Shown here: in pieces, positions 6,484 to 13,776 of the stretch
Layout: the number at the start of each line of letters is the position of its first letter
How positions within the stretch are numbered: position 1 is the stretch's first letter
DNA from: Hominisplanchenecus murintestinalis
Lineage (GTDB): Bacteria > Bacillota > Clostridia > Lachnospirales > Lachnospiraceae
DNA length: 35,247 nucleotides
Direction: 5' to 3'
Assembly (NCBI GenBank): GCA_004793585.1
Contig: SRZB01000034.1
Span: 1 to 35,247 of the forward strand
Notes under the pieces: generated by a model
What the model was told of the DNA's origin: nothing
What the model saw: the letters and a program-made list of their open reading frames with translations, nothing else
Databases searched by the model: none
Translations under genes and position numbers: made by a program

Positions 6484-7326
6484 ATGGAAAGAAACATAAA
6501 ATGCAAACCAACTAATTTATGCATAATAATCTTCATGCTTTGCTTGTCTGTAAGGTTTGTGGAATACTTTCTAATTGAAACAGACAAAACAGCTATTGGA
6601 GAAAATGTGTTCCACAAAGTTGTTGGGATTATTATATTAGCCGTGATATTAAAAGGCTCAAATTTTACATGGAGTGATATTGGATTTCAACGAAACAGTT
6701 TTGCAGGCAGTATTTTGAAAGGCTTGTTATTGGGAAGCGTCTGCTTTGCTATTTCATATGGGTTGGAATTAGCAATTTTTATTCTGCAGGGCAATCCTGC
6801 ACATTTAGAAATATACATCAGCAGCTTTTCTTTGACTGGCTCGCAGATAAAAAATACGGATTTTGTTTTCTTTCTGTTATGCGTACTGTTTAACATTATC
6901 AATGTCTGGATGGAGGAAGGCGTTTTTCGCGGTCTGTTTATTAAAACGTTCTCTGAAGCAAAGCCATTTATGCAGGCGAATTTTATTGCAGCATTTTTAT
7001 TTGGTATCTGGCACATTGTAATGCCGATCAGAAGCTATGTGAATGGCGAAATGCCATTTGCGGCAATGGTCCTTATGGGTATCGGTTATATAATCCTTGC
7101 CGGAATTATGGGAATCAAATGGGGGCTTCTTTACCGCATAACAGGAAATATATGGGTAGGGCTTGGCGACCATTTATTCAATAATACCGTTGCTGCAAAT
7201 ATGCTGCATGTCGTTTCATTAAAGGGTGCAGACGAATTACAAATTGTCAGGATCATGGCTGCACAGATAATTTCTTTTGCCTTTGTGTTGGTAATTCATA
7301 CTTATCGAACTACTAATGTTCGATAA
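6484..7326 (+). CDS. CPBP-family intramembrane metalloprotease
   Basis: From ATG 6484 (after GAGGTGG) the protein has 280 residues and about eight membrane segments. The CPBP/Abi (PF02517) motifs are complete: EExxxR at E144-E145-R149 (MEEGVFRG), FxxxH ending at H177 (FGIWH), and H230 in GLGDHLFNN. These proteins are homologues of CAAX-processing Rce1 and in Gram-positives often serve in bacteriocin self-immunity or peptide maturation. A longer frame from TTG 6448 overlaps the microprotein and is less likely. The next gene is a second, truncated CPBP-like protein, suggesting tandem duplication. The closeness of the Agr-like system makes a peptide-related role possible but unproven. Confidence 0.88.
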   Translation: MERNIKCKPTNLCIIIFMLCLSVRFVEYFLIETDKTAIGENVFHKVVGIIILAVILKGSNFTWSDIGFQRNSFAGSILKGLLLGSVCFAISYGLELAIFILQGNPAHLEIYISSFSLTGSQIKNTDFVFFLLCVLFNIINVWMEEGVFRGLFIKTFSEAKPFMQANFIAAFLFGIWHIVMPIRSYVNGEMPFAAMVLMGIGYIILAGIMGIKWGLLYRITGNIWVGLGDHLFNNTVAANMLHVVSLKGADELQIVRIMAAQIISFAFVLVIHTYRTTNVR

Positions 7327-7379
7327 GGTATTATTGCAGGAACAGGAAAGGAAAAAGATAAAAATTTGGAGGGAGTGCT

Positions 7380-7829
7380 TTGAAAAAGCGAGAGTTTATT
7401 TATATAGCAGTTTTGACTTTGATCATTGCGTTTATGGATATGACAGGTATTCCAAGCGCGTTTTTCGTCCATATTCAAGTTGCGGACATAGAGCCTGTTT
7501 ATTTTACGCTTATGGTAAATTTCTTGTTCATAGGAGCGGCAGCCTATTTGTTTTTAAGAACATTATGTCCTGCATGGGATTTGGGATTTAGGAAAAAGGG
7601 TTTGAACAGTGGACTTAAAAAATACGGAATCATTGGAGCGCTGGTTGCGGCAGTGGGTTTTCTTGCTTTTTATGTGGGATTATCGCCTTTTGATCGTCAG
7701 CCAGTCTGCGCTTTGCCTTATTGCTTCTCGAGTATAAACGGATATGCTGATTTGACATTATATATTGTTGTACCCGTATATATAATTTTGGGAATATACA
7801 GTTTTATAGAGCTAAAAAAAGAAGCGTGA
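7380..7829 (+). CDS. CPBP-like membrane protein lacking the catalytic half (probable decay)
   Basis: The 149-residue protein starts at TTG 7380, 5 bp after GGAGGGAG. Three membrane segments, LGFRKKGLNSGLKKYGIIG and FYVGLSPFDRQP match the N-terminal half of CPBP proteases. In such proteins GLSPFDRQP is usually followed by the segment carrying EExxxR. Here the frame instead continues VCALPYCFSSINGY and ends in one more helix. Neither the EExxxR nor the histidine motifs are present. A deletion or frameshift after residue about 107 would explain this. The product could still be a membrane protein but not a protease. Confidence 0.6.
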   Translation: MKKREFIYIAVLTLIIAFMDMTGIPSAFFVHIQVADIEPVYFTLMVNFLFIGAAAYLFLRTLCPAWDLGFRKKGLNSGLKKYGIIGALVAAVGFLAFYVGLSPFDRQPVCALPYCFSSINGYADLTLYIVVPVYIILGIYSFIELKKEA

Positions 7830-7871
7830 AATTCCCGTTGCAGGATAAAGGAGGGGGGGTTAGGCTAAACG

Positions 7872-7894
7872 TTGCATTTTATACCGAAATGCAA
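7872..7894 (+). promoter_or_regulatory. Leader hairpin before the GNAT-YoaP gene
   Basis: TTGCATTT (7872-7879) pairs perfectly with AAATGCAA (7887-7894) around a 7-base loop. It lies 26 bp before the start codon and just upstream of AAGGAGG. A role in translation control or mRNA stability is a guess. Confidence 0.4.
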
Positions 7895-7920
7895 ATCGAA
7901 GGATAAGGAGGCAATAGAAT

Positions 7921-8676
7921 ATGGAACTTGTAAAACTGACACACGAAAATATTGATCAGGAGCACATCTGCTGTGCGATCTCCAATAACAAGGATATTCA
8001 GGTCATGTCCAAAAAGAACTGGCTGAAAGACAGGCTGGACGAAGGGCTTGTATTCTTGAAAGGCAATGTCCGGGGAAAATGCTTCATTGAGTATATCCCC
8101 GCGGAATACGCATGGGCGCCCATCGAGGCGCAAGGGTATATGTACATTGACTGCCTGTGGGTATCCGGGCAGTTCAAGGGGCATGGATACTCGAACCTCC
8201 TGCTGGATGCATGTATCGAAGACAGTAAAGCGAAAGGAAAAAAGGGGCTTGTAATCCTGTCCTCCAGAAAAAAGATGGGATTCCTTTCCGACCCGAAATA
8301 TATAGGCTATAAGGGCTTTCAGACAGCGGATACGGCAGAGCCCTATTTTGAGCTGATGTACCTGCCCTTTGGAGAGGGCGCGCCTTTTCCCTGCTTCCGG
8401 GACAGCGTGGGCAGGCATGAAGATATGCCGGAGGGATTTGTGCTGTATTACACAAATCAATGCCCTTTTACGGCAAAGTATGTACCGATACTGGAGGAGA
8501 TGGCAAAGGCCAGGAACGCAGTGTTTCGGTCCGTACATATCCAGAACAGAGAGGATGCGCAGAATGCCCCTTCGCCCTTTACGACATTTTCCCTTTTCTA
8601 TGACGGGCAGCTTGTAACCCATGAAATCCTGTCGGAGAAGAAATTTGATAAAATTTTAGCGAATAAGGGGGTATGA
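7921..8676 (+). CDS. GNAT acetyltransferase fused to a YoaP-like thioredoxin-type domain
   Basis: The 251-residue protein has an N-terminal GNAT domain (about 1-150) with the acetyl-CoA loop region QFKGHGYSNLLLDACIEDSK and a beta strand YIDCLWVSG. The C-terminal part (about 170-250) is YoaP-like (PF14268), with GFVLYYTNQCPFTAKYVP and one Cys near residue 181 in a thioredoxin-like fold. YoaP proteins are small-molecule or protein acetyltransferases of unknown substrate. The start is supported by AAGGAGG. The next GNAT gene begins 4 bp after the stop, so both are probably co-transcribed. Confidence 0.85.
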   Translation: MELVKLTHENIDQEHICCAISNNKDIQVMSKKNWLKDRLDEGLVFLKGNVRGKCFIEYIPAEYAWAPIEAQGYMYIDCLWVSGQFKGHGYSNLLLDACIEDSKAKGKKGLVILSSRKKMGFLSDPKYIGYKGFQTADTAEPYFELMYLPFGEGAPFPCFRDSVGRHEDMPEGFVLYYTNQCPFTAKYVPILEEMAKARNAVFRSVHIQNREDAQNAPSPFTTFSLFYDGQLVTHEILSEKKFDKILANKGV

Positions 8677-8679
8677 AAA

Positions 8680-9198
8680 ATGATTCAATTAGTCAGACCA
8701 ACAGAAGCAATGAAGGAAAAGGCCATCGAATTCAGACAGGAATTTTTTGATCATGGGGAATCCGTCATTAACGGAAGTGAATTATTTGATAAAACGGATG
8801 ATTATACAGAATGGTGCAGAACCATAGATGCAAACACGAAAGAAGAAACGGTGAATCCGAATTGGGTTATAACAGACACATTCTTTGGTGTTGATGATCA
8901 GGACAGAATCGTGGGAATCATTGATTTAAGGCATGAACTGAACGACTTTCTGAAGGACCTCGGCCATTGTGGTTACGGCGTCCGTCCATCAGAAAGAAGA
9001 AAAGGCTTTGCTACGGAAATGCTGCGGCAGTTATTGGAGGTTGCCAAAAAGACCGGGATGAACGAACTGTATCTTTCTGTGGAAAGGAAGAATGAACCTT
9101 CGGTTAAAACAATCACCCGGAATGGCGGAGTCTATGAGCGCAGCTTTGAAATTGATGGAGAACAGGCGGATATTTACAGAATCGCCCTATCAGAATAG
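8680..9198 (+). CDS. GNAT family N-acetyltransferase
   Basis: The 172-residue protein is a complete single-domain GNAT: IVGIIDLRHELNDF, then CGYGVRPSERRKGFATEML carrying the R/Q-x-x-G-x-A acetyl-CoA loop (RRKGFA), then LSVERKNEPSVKTITRNGG. This subgroup (Acetyltransf_3-like) acetylates amines on unidentified small molecules or peptides. It starts 4 bp after the YoaP gene with AAGGGGG upstream. The substrate cannot be predicted. Confidence 0.85.
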   Translation: MIQLVRPTEAMKEKAIEFRQEFFDHGESVINGSELFDKTDDYTEWCRTIDANTKEETVNPNWVITDTFFGVDDQDRIVGIIDLRHELNDFLKDLGHCGYGVRPSERRKGFATEMLRQLLEVAKKTGMNELYLSVERKNEPSVKTITRNGGVYERSFEIDGEQADIYRIALSE

Positions 9199-9249
9199 CC
9201 GTACTGGTACAACGGATATGGCAGAGCTGTAAGCTGCTTGGGGAGAAGA

Positions 9250-9429
9250 ATGATAGGATTAAAAAGAGGAAGCGTAGAGCTTTCATCCCATCAGGAGGAA
9301 TGGGATAAAAATGCTGAAAATGTAATTTTGGAATTGAAGCAGCTTTTCGGAAATGCCGCTGTTGATATCCGGCATGTGGGAAGTACTGCGATTCATTCCA
9401 ATGTATGGAGACAGCTTCAGGATACATAG
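9250..9429 (+). pseudogene. GrpB-family (UPF0157) N-terminal fragment
   Basis: From ATG 9250 (after GGGAGAAG) the first 46 residues match GrpB/UPF0157 proteins: SVELSSHQEEWDKNAENVI followed by VDIRHVGSTAI. The HVGSTAI signature belongs to the nucleotidyltransferase-like core, but the frame then diverges (HSNVWRQLQDT) and stops at 59 residues instead of about 170. The gene appears cut by a deletion after the signature. GrpB-like proteins are linked to glutamate-rich protein or dephospho-CoA functions in other bacteria; this copy is not expected to work. Confidence 0.7.
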
Positions 9430-9469
9430 AGAAACAAAGAGATGTCAATAAATTTAAGGAGCACTGCTT

Positions 9470-10246
9470 ATGAAAAAGAAATTATTTTTAATTATAATCG
9501 GTATCGTATTGGTTGGAACTGTATGTATTTGGCTTTTGACAAAAAATAAGCCTGCAGGGCAAATGCTTGCGGATCGCTTAAACGAAGCAGTATCCCATTA
9601 TACGGATATGAACATAAAAGATGATAAGGCATATTCCCTGAAAGTTTCGGACGTACAAATGCTGGTGACGACATATGTGCCTGAATATACGGTTTTTGGA
9701 GTTTCTGCCGATGCGTATACTGTCCGGCCCTGCCAAATGGATGAGACATTAACAGTAGAAGAACAGGATCTGCCAATCTGTAATTTTGGCTATGCATTGC
9801 TTTACGATGAAAAAACAGACAAGTTTTATAATGTGAAATTTGAGGAAAAAGGGAGGCCAGCCATCCCGGATTTTATAAAGGCGAATGAATTAGACACATA
9901 TAAACTTGAATTGCCAGACGCAGGGGCAGTGGAAAATATCTCTCTCAAAAGAAACTCTGACAGTCCAATTGTAATAAGCAGCAAAGATGATGTGGAAAAC
10001 ATTCTGAGCATTTTAGAAGAGACAGAACCCACTGCAGAGAGCGGCGGGATAGGTACTCCGGTTCGTGTGGAAAACATTATCAATGCAGATTTTATCAGTA
10101 AAGAAAATGTGATATGCAGACTATTTCTATATGAAGATGGGGGAAAATATTTTATTGAGCAGACGGACAACGGAGTATATACGATCTCAAAAGAGGATTA
10201 TGATTTGATAGATAAATATATTCCCTATATAAATTACGAACCGTAA
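9470..10246 (+). CDS. Membrane-anchored extracytoplasmic protein, DUF5301-like C-terminus
   Basis: The 258-residue protein has one N-terminal membrane segment (residues 4-23) and no other, so residues 30-258 should face outward. There is no lipobox. The middle region has beta-rich character. The C-terminal 95 residues (SLKRNSDSPIVISSKDDVE, then LFLYEDGGKYFIEQ) resemble the DUF5301 type of domain found in Firmicutes beside two-component and permease genes; this match is from memory of the pattern and uncertain. GGAG lies 8 bp before ATG. It is 19 bp from the next gene, a membrane protein, and probably shares its operon. Confidence 0.6.
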   Translation: MKKKLFLIIIGIVLVGTVCIWLLTKNKPAGQMLADRLNEAVSHYTDMNIKDDKAYSLKVSDVQMLVTTYVPEYTVFGVSADAYTVRPCQMDETLTVEEQDLPICNFGYALLYDEKTDKFYNVKFEEKGRPAIPDFIKANELDTYKLELPDAGAVENISLKRNSDSPIVISSKDDVENILSILEETEPTAESGGIGTPVRVENIINADFISKENVICRLFLYEDGGKYFIEQTDNGVYTISKEDYDLIDKYIPYINYEP

Positions 10247-10265
10247 ACAATGAAGGAGGGAAAAA

Positions 10266-10820
10266 ATGCGTCATATTTATATTCGTGGGATTATTGGTCT
10301 GATTTGGCTGGTTGCAGCCATTGTAATGCCGTATTTTTTAAGAGAAATGGCCGGGATGTTCGTTGTCCTGGCAGGCTTTGCAGTTTTATCCCTGAATACG
10401 CCCATCTGTATCCTGCTGTCCTGCGACCGTGACCTGGAGCAGGCAGTCCGTTTCCTGCCTGGACAGAAGCGACGCTTTTGCATCCCATACTGCCTATTTA
10501 TCTTTTCCTGTAATATGGCGGCGGACGTGATATTCCTCTGTAGCTGGCAGATACAAAACGGCGGTATCACTGTCCTGATGATTGCCGGGGCTGTTTTCTT
10601 TGCCCTGCAGAGTGCGGTGCTGTTGGAATGGTTTCACCCCATCCGTGGCTGGAAGATTGAAAGCGACCTGTGGCATCATCCCTGGGAGTATGTGGTTCCG
10701 GTGGTGATGCTGCTGCTTGCGGGAGCCGCCTGCGCCTGGTCAGTACTGTTGTATGTTCTATTGGTTTTGCTGGCTGTGGAGATTGCAATTTTGCTTTTTA
10801 TACCCAAAGGGCACTCGTGA
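10266..10820 (+). CDS. Multi-pass membrane protein of unknown function
   Basis: The 184-residue protein begins 6 bp after AAGGAGGG. It has about five hydrophobic segments (10-45, 75-93, 98-118, 140-160 and 160-178) with a basic loop (RFLPGQKRRF) and an acidic, Trp-rich loop (ESDLWHHPWEY). No family is recognised; it might be a permease-like partner of an ABC transporter or two-component system. The following gene is a broken OmpR-type regulator. Confidence 0.5.
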   Translation: MRHIYIRGIIGLIWLVAAIVMPYFLREMAGMFVVLAGFAVLSLNTPICILLSCDRDLEQAVRFLPGQKRRFCIPYCLFIFSCNMAADVIFLCSWQIQNGGITVLMIAGAVFFALQSAVLLEWFHPIRGWKIESDLWHHPWEYVVPVVMLLLAGAACAWSVLLYVLLVLLAVEIAILLFIPKGHS

Positions 10821-10890
10821 ATGCAGGCCCGTATGGGCGGACTCCGTCCGTCAAGGTATAGTGGGAGGCATCCGGAGTGATGGATAAAAA

Positions 10891-11136
10891 ATGAATGAAA
10901 AAAAGATATTATATGTAGAAGATGATTTAAGCCTGATTGAAGGCCTGAAATACACGCTTGAGAAAAATGGTTTTCTGGTAGATAATGCCCGTACCGTAAT
11001 GGAAGCATATCAATTCTTCCGGGCAGGCTAGTATGACCTTCTGCTGCTGGATATCACGCTGCCGGACGGGACAGGCTTTGATATCTGTAAGGAAGTAAGA
11101 AAGACCTCTGCTGTCCCGATCATATGCGGAACGTGA
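10891..11136 (+). pseudogene. OmpR-family response regulator, receiver domain only, with amber stop
   Basis: The frame starts MNEKKILYVEDDLSLIEGL with the acidic pair, then reads to TAG at 11029-11031 (codon 47). It stays readable as YDLLLLDITLPDGTGFDIC, containing the phosphoacceptor Asp, and on to VPII. The next bases belong to an ICE helicase fragment in another frame, and this frame ends at TGA 11134-11136. The receiver's last third and the winged-helix DNA-binding domain are missing, so this VanR-like regulator is dead twice over. The kinase normally found downstream is also absent, presumably lost in the same rearrangement. Confidence 0.85.
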
Positions 11137-11944
11137 GGGGAAACAGGGGTTAAAGCCTGTCCTGTCTGGAACAGATGAAAAGCAGGATAATTCCGACCTT
11201 ATTGGCAAGGAGCTTATGATTGACAACCGCCGCTATCTCATTGAAAGCGTCGGGAAAATCAGCGGCGACGTTTCCATGCGTGACGTCACATTTCAGAACA
11301 ACGTAGGCTTCCCGATAAACCGTGTGGAGAAAGTCGGCTATGTCCGCAGGCTCTTGGAGCAGGCAGAAAAAGAACCACAGCCCGAAGAAAAATCAGAATC
11401 CCCCGCAGAGCCGACCACGGAAACCGTGGCGGAGTACCCTGCCGTGGAGAACGGGCTTCCCTATGACATTGTAGTGGAGAAGATACGCTTTGACGAGCCA
11501 GAGCATGGGAAACCGAGGGAAACATCCGTTACGGCGAAACCGTCCGCCCCTGCCCTCTCCGCTGAACGCCGCAACTACCGCATTGCCAACGATGCGTTAG
11601 GCGTTGGCGGTGCAAAAGAGAAGTTCCGAAACAATATGGCAGCAATCCGTCTTCTCCACGACCTTCAGATAGAAAACCGCCTTGCCACGCCCGAAGAACA
11701 GGAAACCCTTGCAAAGTATGTGGGGTGGGGCGGTCTGTCTATGGCGTTTGATGAAAAAAATGCGGCATGGGCAAACGAATACAAGGAGCTGAAAGCGGAA
11801 CTTTCCGACGAGGAATACCGTGCCGCTATGGAATCCACGCTGACCGCTTTTTATACGCCGCCCATCGTTATCAAGGTAATGTATGAAGCACTTGACCGTC
11901 TGGGATTCTCGCAGGGGAACATCTTGGATGAGGCAGTTGCGTGA
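11123..11944 (+). pseudogene. Fragment of ICE-borne helicase / N6-DNA-methylase giant protein
   Basis: The frame is open from 11123 (YAEREGKQGLKPVL) to TGA 11942-11944, with an internal ATG at 11216. It encodes a middle portion of the 2000+ residue SNF2-helicase/methylase proteins of Clostridia conjugative elements. Recognisable pieces are YRIANDALGVGGAKEKF, EEQETLAKYVGWGGLSMAF and TAFYTPPIVIKVMYEAL. The frame breaks at GNILDEAVA, exactly where the SAM-binding GNxLDPxCG motif should begin. Both ends are thus truncated: the left end abuts the receiver fragment and the right end falls into non-coding DNA. These proteins are thought to modify or protect element DNA during transfer. Confidence 0.85.
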
Positions 11945-12006
11945 TTGATACAATTTAACGGGGTGAGTACGGAGAAAATCCGCAGAAATAAAGGTATTTT
12001 AGCTGA

Positions 12007-12028
12007 GACTGCCAATTGCAGTCTTTTT
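12007..12028 (+). terminator. Rho-independent terminator
   Basis: GACTGC (12007-12012) pairs with GCAGTC (12018-12023) around CAATT and is followed by five T. It lies 63 bp after the helicase fragment. Confidence 0.75.
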
Positions 12029-12402
12029 ACGTTACTCAAAAAATTTGTTATAATAGGGTGGAGAGTAGATGAATAGAATTGAAATCGCATACCTTTTTAA
12101 CGATGAATAAATGGAATTGTTATATAGTATATAATTGTTAATGAGTACGAGACCCAGAGGCAAATCGGAATGCTTTGTCGGTGGAGCGGCTCAATCTAAA
12201 TAAACACATATCTATTTGTAATGTGTAGAGGATAATTTATTGTGAGTGTCGTATCTGGAAAATCTACCAGAATAAGAAAACTTGTGTAATCAAGGGTATT
12301 GTACTATTTTTTTGATAGAAAATGTGATAATGTATTTAAAACAGACATGTTAAATATATTGCTATGAATGATGAAATGAAGAACAGGAAATATGGTGGTA
12401 AC
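12029..12402. other. Non-coding spacer before vsr
   Basis: AT-rich stretch with frequent stops in all frames. No recognisable gene or fragment; a cytosine methyltransferase, the usual vsr neighbour, is not detectable here. The longest + frame before vsr begins at 12364 and is simply the vsr frame extended. Confidence 0.5.
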
Positions 12403-12846
12403 ATGGATGTCTTGACAAAAGAACAACGACGTAAAAATATGCAGAATATCAAATCAAAGGACACTTCAATTGAACTGGCATTAAGGAAAGCTTTATGGCG
12501 CGAAGGATACAGATATATGGGAAATTATAAAAAACTTCCTGGTAAGCCGGATATTGCGCTGGTGCGGTACAAAATAGCAGTATTTTGTGACAGCGAATTT
12601 TTTCATGGTAAGGACTGGGATGCTTTAAAAACTCGGTTAAGCCATTCTGATAAAGGAGAATATTGGATAAAGAAAATTGAGAGAAATATGGCTAGGGATG
12701 ACAAAGTGGAAAAAGAGCTTCAGTATCTTGGATGGAAAGTTATACGTTTTAGGGGAAAGGATATCAAGAAAAATCCAGAGGAGTGTGTTAAGGTAATACA
12801 AGAAGCTATTTTTGATGAAATGATTGAAGAGAGTGAATTGTCATAA
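12403..12846 (+). CDS. vsr: Very short patch repair (Vsr) endonuclease family protein
   Basis: From ATG 12403 the protein has 147 residues (E. coli Vsr has 156). It begins MDVLTKEQRRKNMQNIKSKD as Vsr proteins do. It has the metal-binding Asp at D50 (PGKPDIAL) and the His at H68 (CDSEFFHGKDW), aligned with Vsr D51 and H69. WIKKIERNMARDDK and LGWKVIRFRGKDI complete the fold. Vsr nicks 5' of T in T:G mismatches that arise from deamination of 5-methylcytosine, so it normally accompanies a C5 methyltransferase. None is present in this window. An upstream ATG at 12364 adds 13 atypical residues. Flanking DNA is low-GC, unlike the ICE segment that follows. Confidence 0.82.
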   Translation: MDVLTKEQRRKNMQNIKSKDTSIELALRKALWREGYRYMGNYKKLPGKPDIALVRYKIAVFCDSEFFHGKDWDALKTRLSHSDKGEYWIKKIERNMARDDKVEKELQYLGWKVIRFRGKDIKKNPEECVKVIQEAIFDEMIEESELS

Positions 12847-13010
12847 TGCAAAAAGTCTTGTATAGTTCGTTTCAACGCCCCCTATTTCGCGTTAACAGTG
12901 TAAGTGGTTCAGTTGAAACGGTGTAAGCTTGTCATTCCAAACTTTATAAACTGTTATTTCGCAATTTCCATCTAAAGGGAAATTAGAGAAGTGGTGGATT
13001 GAAACTTGCA

Positions 13011-13040
13011 AGCCTGCACCTCATAATCAAGGTGCAGGCT
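13011..13040. terminator. Hairpin terminator candidate after vsr
   Basis: AGCCTGCACC (13011-13020) pairs with GGTGCAGGCT (13031-13040) around a 10-base loop; CCTTGTTGTT follows. It lies 165 bp downstream of vsr and just before the IS200-type element. Confidence 0.5.
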
Positions 13041-13055
13041 CCTTGTTGTTAGGGC

Positions 13056-13121
13056 ATGGCCCTGTTCTCCATTGAGGAGTTTTTCGTTGATCCGAAAAAC
13101 GGAACTTTGGAGAACAAATAA
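13056..13121 (+). CDS. 21-codon ORF, possible N-terminal remnant
   Basis: ATG 13056 opens a frame beginning MALFSIEEFFVDPKNGTLEN and stopping at 13119-13121, exactly where the IS200-type left-end hairpin starts. It has no clear ribosome site. The composition looks protein-like, so it may be the start of a gene truncated by the insertion. No family is recognised. Confidence 0.2.
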   Translation: MALFSIEEFFVDPKNGTLENK

Positions 13122-13158
13122 ACCACCTGTTCTGCGGGTGGTTGGAATAGCTTTAGCG

Positions 13159-13186
13159 TTGTGTAAAAAACCTCCCTTGATATAAT
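13159..13186 (+). promoter_or_regulatory. Promoter inside the IS200-type left end
   Basis: TTGTGT (13159-13164) and TATAAT (13181-13186) with 16-bp spacing, 48 bp before the tnpA start. IS200 elements usually carry a weak promoter here. Confidence 0.5.
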
Positions 13187-13233
13187 AAAAACAGGTTCGC
13201 CAACCGTTTTATCAAACAAAGGAGGAAGTCCAA

Positions 13234-13563
13234 ATGGACAATAATAGTTTATCACACACAACGTGGAATTGTAAGTACCATATCGTTTTTGCACCGAAAT
13301 ATAGAAGGAAAATAATATATGGAGAACTAAAACAGGACATAGCAAATACTTTAAGCATGTTATGCAAGCGCAAAGAAGTGCATATAGTCGAGGCAGAAAT
13401 CTGTCCAGATCACGTCCATATGCTGGTAGAAATACCGCCGAAGATGAGTGTATCAGATTTTGTGGGGTACTTAAAGGGAAAAAGTACCCTGATGATATTT
13501 GAGAGACATGCGAACCTCAAATATAAGTATGGCAATAGACACTTTTGGTGCAGAGGATACTAA
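13234..13563 (+). pseudogene. tnpA: IS200/IS605-type Y1 transposase TnpA, C-terminally truncated
   Basis: The 109-residue frame starts at ATG 13234 after AAAGGAGGAAG. It has TWNCKYHIVFAPKYRRK, the HUH motif H60-V-H62 (DHVHMLVEIPP), and SDFVGYLKGKSTLMIFE up to HFWCRGY, where TAA interrupts. Complete TnpA proteins are 135-155 residues, and the lost portion contains the helix with the catalytic tyrosine. Without it, single-strand cleavage is not expected. Sequence after the stop no longer resembles TnpA, pointing to a deletion or insertion rather than a point mutation. Confidence 0.85.
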
Positions 13564-13656
13564 GGGCCATATAAATTAGGAAAACCGCAAATACAAGGCT
13601 TTTCGGAGCCTACCAACAACAAAAATAATATTTGATCTATCACATTACGCTGAAAG

Positions 13657-13689
13657 GCCGTCCGGCCATCAAAACCGGGCGGCTTTTTT
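13657..13689 (+). terminator. Rho-independent terminator before parB
   Basis: GCCGTCCGG (13657-13665) pairs with CCGGGCGGC (13675-13683) and is followed by six T. It ends transcription from upstream and marks the beginning of the high-GC ICE segment. Confidence 0.75.
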
Positions 13690-13776
13690 GCGTGGGTAGA
13701 CGGGAAGGAGGCAAAAAATAATTACAGAAATTTAAGCCTGAAATTTGTGCAACTTTAACGAAAAGGAGGTTAATGA

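Larger units (their letters stand above)
13121..13563 (+). mobile_element. IS200-type insertion sequence, left end plus truncated transposase
   Basis: A subterminal hairpin AACCACC (13121-13127) / GGTGGTT (13137-13143) has the size and position of an IS200/IS605 left-end structure recognised by Y1 transposases. The tnpA gene follows 91 bp later. The right-end hairpin was not found and tnpA is cut at its 3' end, so the element is probably fixed in place. No tnpB (TnpB nuclease) is present. Confidence 0.7.

Noticed and set aside
10250-10432. 60-codon frame overlapping the start of the membrane protein at 10266
   Set aside because: Its ATG lies where the ribosome site of the real gene is needed, and its product looks random.
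12869-13005. CRISPR-like pieces: GTTTCAAC, GTTGAAAC and GGATTGAAAC
   Set aside because: The copies are short, in mixed orientation and irregularly spaced, with no repeat-spacer pattern or cas genes.
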